Positions 60,101 through 64,000 of a DNA stretch of 64,000 bases are shown piece after piece (position 1 is the first letter of the stretch; the number at the start of each line of letters is the position of its first letter). Made by a program: the position numbers and the translations under genes. The notes below the pieces were generated by a model. It was given only the letters and a program-made list of their open reading frames with translations, did not search any database and was not told the DNA's origin. Source of the DNA: Methanobrevibacter millerae. Its GTDB lineage: Archaea; Methanobacteriota; Methanobacteria; Methanobacteriales; Methanobacteriaceae. Location: the NCBI RefSeq assembly GCF_001477655.1, contig NZ_CP011266.1, positions 721,001 to 785,000 on the forward strand. Direction: 5' to 3'.

Positions 60101-61354
60101 ATGAATGATTTTGATGATTTGGAAAATTCTTCAAAAGAGGAATTAATTGAAAAAGTTGAATCTTTACAGGATGAAATTACTTTAATTCGTGAAGAAAAGT
60201 CCAAAGCTAAAAGTAACTTAATGTGGAAAGTTAGGAAATTAGAAAAAGATAAAGTTCTAATTGAAAATGAAAAAATCAGATTAGAAAGAGAAGCTAAATC
60301 CCTACGTTCCGAAGTTGAAAGGTTTAGATCTCCCCCTTTAGTTTTAGCTACTATTACTGAAGTTTTAGATGAAAATAGGATGACTGTTAAAAGTAGTACC
60401 GGTCCTAGTTTTCTTGTCAATTACTCAAAATTCTTAGATGAAAAATTATTAGTACCTGGTTCTAGAGTTGCTCTAAATCAACAAACATTCGGTATTGTTG
60501 AAGTATTGCCATCAGAAAAAGATGCAAATGTGTCTGGAATGGAAATTGAAACAAAACCTGATGTAACTTATGAACAAATTGGTGGTTTGGAAGAACAAAT
60601 AATTGAGGTTAAGGAAACTGTTGAATTACCATTAAAAGAACCTGAATTATTTGAAAAAATAGGTATCGATCCTCCAAAAGGAATATTATTATATGGTCCT
60701 CCAGGAACTGGTAAGACATTGCTTGCAAAGGCTGTAGCTAATGAAACAAATGCTACATTCATTAAAATCGTAGCTTCAGAATTTGTTAAAAAATATATCG
60801 GTGAGGGTGCAAGACTTGTACGTGAAGTATTCGAATTAGCTAAAGAAAAAGCTCCTGCTATTATTTTCATTGATGAACTTGATGCTGTCGCAGCTAAAAG
60901 GCTTAAAAGTTCTACTAGTGGGGATAGGGAAGTTCAAAGGACTTTAATGCAATTGCTTGCGGAATTAGATGGTTTTGAATCAAGAGGAGATATCGGTATT
61001 ATAGGTGCTACTAACAGGCCAGATATTTTGGATCCAGCACTTTTAAGGCCTGGTCGTTTCGATAGGTTCATAGAAGTTCCACTTCCTAATGAAGATGGAA
61101 GAAAACAAATTCTTAAAATTCACACAAAAAGAATGGCATTGGATGAAGAAGCAGATATTGATTTGTTAAGTGATTTAACAGATGGATTGTCTGGTGCAGA
61201 CTTAAAAGCAGTTTGTACAGAAGCAGGTATGTTTGCTATACGTGAAAAACGTGATAAAGTAACTGTTGCTGACTTTATGGATGCTGTTGATAAAGTTGTA
61301 GACTCTGAACATGATGAAGAGTTTAAAAAAGAAGCTGGCGTAATGTTCGGTTAG
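60101..61354 (+). CDS. pan: Proteasome-activating nucleotidase
   Basis: AAA+ unfoldase that feeds substrates into the 20S proteasome, 417 residues. Order: N-terminal coiled coil (about 15-75), OB domain, then '[16 protein letters not shown]', Walker A GPPGTGKT, 'IIFIDELDA' (Walker B), '[20 protein letters not shown]' (arginine fingers), and the C-terminal helical domain. The last three residues are M-F-G, a variant of the usual hydrophobic-Tyr-X proteasome-docking tail. Start ATG 60101, with GGAG upstream; an in-frame ATG at 60086 lacks a site. Confidence 0.95.
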   Translation: MNDFDDLENSSKEELIEKVESLQDEITLIREEKSKAKSNLMWKVRKLEKDKVLIENEKIRLEREAKSLRSEVERFRSPPLVLATITEVLDENRMTVKSSTGPSFLVNYSKFLDEKLLVPGSRVALNQQTFGIVEVLPSEKDANVSGMEIETKPDVTYEQIGGLEEQIIEVKETVELPLKEPELFEKIGIDPPKGILLYGPPGTGKTLLAKAVANETNATFIKIVASEFVKKYIGEGARLVREVFELAKEKAPAIIFIDELDAVAAKRLKSSTSGDREVQRTLMQLLAELDGFESRGDIGIIGATNRPDILDPALLRPGRFDRFIEVPLPNEDGRKQILKIHTKRMALDEEADIDLLSDLTDGLSGADLKAVCTEAGMFAIREKRDKVTVADFMDAVDKVVDSEHDEEFKKEAGVMFG

Positions 61355-61363
61355 CTTCTTATT

Positions 61364-61431
61364 AAATAAGCCTATGATGAACCCTATGAGCTCTGATTAG
61401 TGATGAATGATGGGCGAGCTGAGGCTTATTT
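61364..61431 (+). ncRNA. Box C/D guide RNA
   Basis: Starting nine bases after the pan stop, this 68-base unit has all four boxes in order: C ATGATGA (61374-61380), D' CTGA (61393-61396), C' GTGATGA (61400-61406) and D CTGA (61419-61422). A perfect 9-bp terminal stem AAATAAGCC/GGCTTATTT (61364-61372 and 61423-61431) closes it, and a T-run follows. The D' guide (61381-61392) predicts 2'-O-methylation of the C in AGCU-C-AUAGGG, and the D guide (61407-61418) that of the fifth base in CUCG-C-CCAUCAU, by the N-plus-five rule. Which rRNA or tRNA sites these are I cannot tell without a search. Confidence 0.85.
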
Positions 61432-61485
61432 TTTTATACTTTTTTTGTAAAACTTTATTTAAAATTAAAATCTTATAGTATTATT

Positions 61486-62565
61486 ATGTTTAGAAAAAAT
61501 GATAATCAATCCAATGAAAGAGTTATTTTTCAAGCTAGACCAAACTTAATTTTAGGTTGTAAAAAAGCTATTTTAGGTATTATATTATTAATTTTTGTTT
61601 TATTCATTTCTGGACCAATTATCAAATTTATTGGTAATATGCAGGTATATATGATATCTCAAATAAAATTACCGCTCACAAGGTATGTTGCCATTGCAGT
61701 ATTTGTTGTCATGCTTATTATTATATTATATATAATTTTTCAGATAGTTGGATGGTATGCTAAAGAATACATTTTGACAGATTCTAAGATTATCGTGAAA
61801 TCTGGTGTGGTTTTTACTCGTAAGAATTACATGCCTTATTCCACTATTCAGGATGTTAATACTTCTCAAAGCATTTTTGCCAGATTATTCAATGTTGGTT
61901 CTGTAAGTGTTTACAGTGCTTATGATAATAATCAGATAGCTCTTGAAAATATTTCCGATCCTTCAAAAGTTGAAGAAATTATTTTTTCTAATATGTCCAG
62001 AGGTCCTTATCATTCTCCTGAATATTACCCTAGAGATTCCAATAATGATTATTACCAATCTCCTCAGCAGGATTATCACAGACCTCCTCGTCAGAATTAT
62101 TATCAATCTTCCAGACAGGATTATTATAATCATCAGGAAAATGTAGATGATTATTATCCTGAAGATGATTATGATGGTGTTGATGTTATAACTCCAATTC
62201 ATCAAGAAGAAAAGTATCAACGAAGGCAATATGATTATTATCCTGATGATTTGAATTACTCTGAATCTAAAAAGCCAAAATATGAATATGAACCATATCA
62301 TGAAAATTTAGAGCATAATATTAATCGTGCTATGAGTGAGGAATACAACTCTTATTCAAGTTCAAAAAATTCCCATCATGATGATTCTTATTATAGTCAA
62401 GAAAACTCTAATAATTATTATAGTGATTATGATAACTATGATAATTCTGCAGAAGAATTTTCATATAATGATGATGTTACATCCAATTCAAAATCTAAAA
62501 AAAATGATGTGGATGACTCTAGTGAAAAAGTCATAAAAAGACATTTTGATAAATTTAAAAGATAA
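61486..62565 (+). CDS. PH-domain membrane protein with long tyrosine-rich tail
   Basis: A 359-residue protein. Residues 1-110 contain two transmembrane helices (about 28-50 and 67-88); 'EYILTDSKIIVKSGVVFTRKNYMPYSTIQDVN' to about 170 is a bacterial-type PH (bPH2/DUF304) domain. From about 172 to the end the chain is low-complexity, acidic and polar, with about 30 tyrosines in some 185 residues, often as YY and with repeats like NYYQS, DYYQS. The tail is probably disordered. Found immediately after the C/D RNA. Function unknown. Confidence 0.75.
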   Translation: MFRKNDNQSNERVIFQARPNLILGCKKAILGIILLIFVLFISGPIIKFIGNMQVYMISQIKLPLTRYVAIAVFVVMLIIILYIIFQIVGWYAKEYILTDSKIIVKSGVVFTRKNYMPYSTIQDVNTSQSIFARLFNVGSVSVYSAYDNNQIALENISDPSKVEEIIFSNMSRGPYHSPEYYPRDSNNDYYQSPQQDYHRPPRQNYYQSSRQDYYNHQENVDDYYPEDDYDGVDVITPIHQEEKYQRRQYDYYPDDLNYSESKKPKYEYEPYHENLEHNINRAMSEEYNSYSSSKNSHHDDSYYSQENSNNYYSDYDNYDNSAEEFSYNDDVTSNSKSKKNDVDDSSEKVIKRHFDKFKR

Positions 62566-62592
62566 TTTTACTATTAAATGCAGGTGTGAATA

Positions 62593-63624
62593 ATGGAACT
62601 TTTATGCATTCAATCTCAAGAACATCCTAAGTTACCTCAAGGTGAACTAAAAGCAGTTATTGAATGTGAAGAAATGAAGACTTCACTTGATATAATAACT
62701 GAGGGTTTAGTTATATTGAAAGATATATCTCCAGAAAATATTGATGATTATTATCAGATTTTGACAAGACGTCTTGGATATACTCATGAGGTTCACCAAA
62801 TATTGAAAACATCAGATATCAAAAATTTTGAAGAGGATGTCCTATCAATTAACTGGCAGGATTACATTGACGAAAATTTTGCTGTAAGGGTAAAAAGGTT
62901 TAATTCAAAAATAGACACTGTTGCTTATGAAAGAAAGGCAGGTTCATTAATTTTGGAGAAATGTGAAAATATTAAAGTTAAACTAAATAAACCAAAATCA
63001 TTGGTGAGAGTGGTTGCATTTGAAGATACTATTTTCATTGCTATTGAAAAATATCATTTAAATAAAAAACATTTTGAAGATATCAAACCTCATAAAAGAC
63101 CATTTTTCTATCCGGGGTCTATGAGTCCAAAATTAGCACGGTGTATGGTTAATTTATCTCGCGTTAAAGCAGGTCAATTAGTATTGGATCCGTTTTGTGG
63201 AACTGGTGGAATTTTAATAGAGGCCGGTTTGATAGGTTGTAAGGTAGTTGGTTCTGATGTTAATTGGAAAATGAAAAACGGCACTGCTATTAATTTGGAT
63301 TACTGTGGAATAACTGATTATAGGACATTTCACCTTGATGTTCGTGAACTTAAGATGTATGAAAAGGTAGCTGGTGTAGTTACAGATCCCCCTTATGGGA
63401 TATCAACATCTACTGGAGATATTGATGGTGACGATATATTCAAAGAATTTTTCCATGCAATCTATCATAATATGGCTGATGATGCATATCTTTGTATGGC
63501 AAGTCCCCATTATGTAGATTTGAATCCTATGATTGATGATGTGGGATTTGAACTGGTTGAACAATATTCTATTAAAATGCATAGAAGTTTGACTAGAATT
63601 ATTTCAGTTATTAAAAAATCATAA
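62593..63624 (+). CDS. tRNA (guanine-10-N2)-dimethyltransferase
   Basis: Archaeal enzyme (TrmG10/Trm11 type) that makes N2,N2-dimethylguanosine at tRNA position 10. The N-terminal half (about 1-155) is a THUMP domain that binds tRNA; the C-terminal Rossmann methyltransferase has 'RPFFYPGSMSPKLARCMVNLS' (shorter core GSMSPKLARCMVNLS), SAM loop 'LDPFCGTGGILIEAGLIG' and the catalytic 'TDPPYG'. 343 residues is the family size. Likely housekeeping; divergent context gives no more. Confidence 0.92.
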   Translation: MELLCIQSQEHPKLPQGELKAVIECEEMKTSLDIITEGLVILKDISPENIDDYYQILTRRLGYTHEVHQILKTSDIKNFEEDVLSINWQDYIDENFAVRVKRFNSKIDTVAYERKAGSLILEKCENIKVKLNKPKSLVRVVAFEDTIFIAIEKYHLNKKHFEDIKPHKRPFFYPGSMSPKLARCMVNLSRVKAGQLVLDPFCGTGGILIEAGLIGCKVVGSDVNWKMKNGTAINLDYCGITDYRTFHLDVRELKMYEKVAGVVTDPPYGISTSTGDIDGDDIFKEFFHAIYHNMADDAYLCMASPHYVDLNPMIDDVGFELVEQYSIKMHRSLTRIISVIKKS

Positions 63625-64000
63625 TGGAATAGTTAAGTTTATATACTAGTTATTTTTTATGGGATATTTTTTTATAAATTCTTTTAAAGTATTTATTTTT
63701 TTTAAAACAACTATTTTTTTCTGTTAATCTTTTTTTCATATTTTTCAAATACTTTTTTTTAAAAAAGTTAAGATAATTTTGATAATAATGATATTTAATT
63801 TTAATATAAAAAATTTATTTATATTTATTTGATTTAGTAATATCTTATTATTGATATTTTTATAAATAAATTATTTTTGCAATATATTTTAATTAATTTT
63901 GTTAATTAAATATCTCTGTCTATTAGATGTGCTATATGTATTATGGCGATGACCTAAGTCAAATTGTATCATACAATCATGACGATGATGGTTGCATTCC
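63625..64000. other. Right-end A+T-rich region without a recognised gene
   Basis: T-rich just after the tRNA methyltransferase stop, with a TATA-like agtttatatactag (63636-63649). Close to the right edge the composition becomes more balanced (63942-64000) with a short stem ATTGTAT-c-ATACAAT (63963-63977). A gene, or a structured RNA, may start here but the window ends. Confidence 0.35.

Noticed and set aside
63940..64000. Possible second box C/D RNA at the right edge (GCGATGA at 63946-63952 and ACGATGA at 63982-63988)
   Set aside because: Box-C-like sequences are present but no convincing D' box lies between them, the spacing of 36 bases is long and the window ends before a D box or closing stem could be seen.

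Overview
The window is an A+T-rich piece of an archaeal chromosome, almost certainly from a Methanobrevibacter-like member of the Methanobacteriales. Supporting genes are archaeal SepF, thiol:fumarate reductase subunit B, 2-phosphoglycerate kinase, archaeal GlyRS, indolepyruvate:ferredoxin oxidoreductase, an MtrA paralogue, NikR, PAN, MBF1, archaeal NAC, tRNA-G10 dimethyltransferase and a pseudomurein-type cluster (CPS-like ATP-grasp, MraY-like transferase, Mur ligase). TATA boxes and GGTG/GGAG-type ribosome binding sites are archaeal. No tRNA, rRNA, CRISPR array or intact insertion sequence was seen.

Layout. 1-10.4 kb: ZPR1-like fragment and 2-phosphoglycerate kinase (minus), DUF1611 and sepF (plus), a compact set of consecutive hairpins behind its own promoter with DtxR-like palindromes (2.80-3.07 kb), TatD and a FilR1-type regulator, then a tight five-gene minus operon tfrB-trmJ-FeS-dcd-glyS. 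10.4-19.7 kb: iorAB, an ACT-domain protein and arylacetate-CoA ligase (aryl-acid/aromatic amino acid metabolism), a sodium:solute symporter with a 37-residue partner, a carboxymuconolactone-decarboxylase-like protein, a flavin-binding protein and tag. 19.7-27.4 kb: two aldo/keto reductases with ferredoxin-like tails, nac, a phosphoesterase, a NYN-type RNase coupled to a membrane-tethered cyclase/GGDEF-like protein, argJ and a 34-residue basic protein. 27.6-32 kb: methyltransferase-tarI-tarJ (CDP-ribitol synthesis) and three paralogues resembling PD-(D/E)XK/Rpn proteins around an unusual 0.5-kb gap.

32-39 kb holds a SAP-domain protein, DUF998, a QueG-like protein, argB, an acyl-CoA ligase, an AksF-type dehydrogenase and a HEAT-repeat protein. 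39-47.3 kb is an accessory region of HxlR/MarR regulators, radical SAM proteins, an iron-sulfur flavoprotein and membrane proteins; at least five genes here are broken by single lesions or deletions. It is bracketed by two direct copies of a 277-bp sequence (39273-39549 and 49372-49648) differing at only three bases, all falling in predicted hairpin loops. The first copy is the promoter and leader of an HxlR gene and its last hairpin covers the likely ribosome binding site. I consider this the strongest candidate for an undescribed element.

47.3-64 kb: soluble MtrA paralogue, MATE transporter, secreted thermonuclease, UPF0305, nikR, then methyltransferase-hycI-ATP-grasp-mraY-mur ligase, envelope proteins, DUF356, MBF1, PAN followed by a clear box C/D guide RNA (61364-61431), a PH-domain membrane protein with a tyrosine-rich tail and tRNA-G10 dimethyltransferase. 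Repeatedly, stop codons of genes are embedded in inverted repeats that look like shared or bidirectional terminators.
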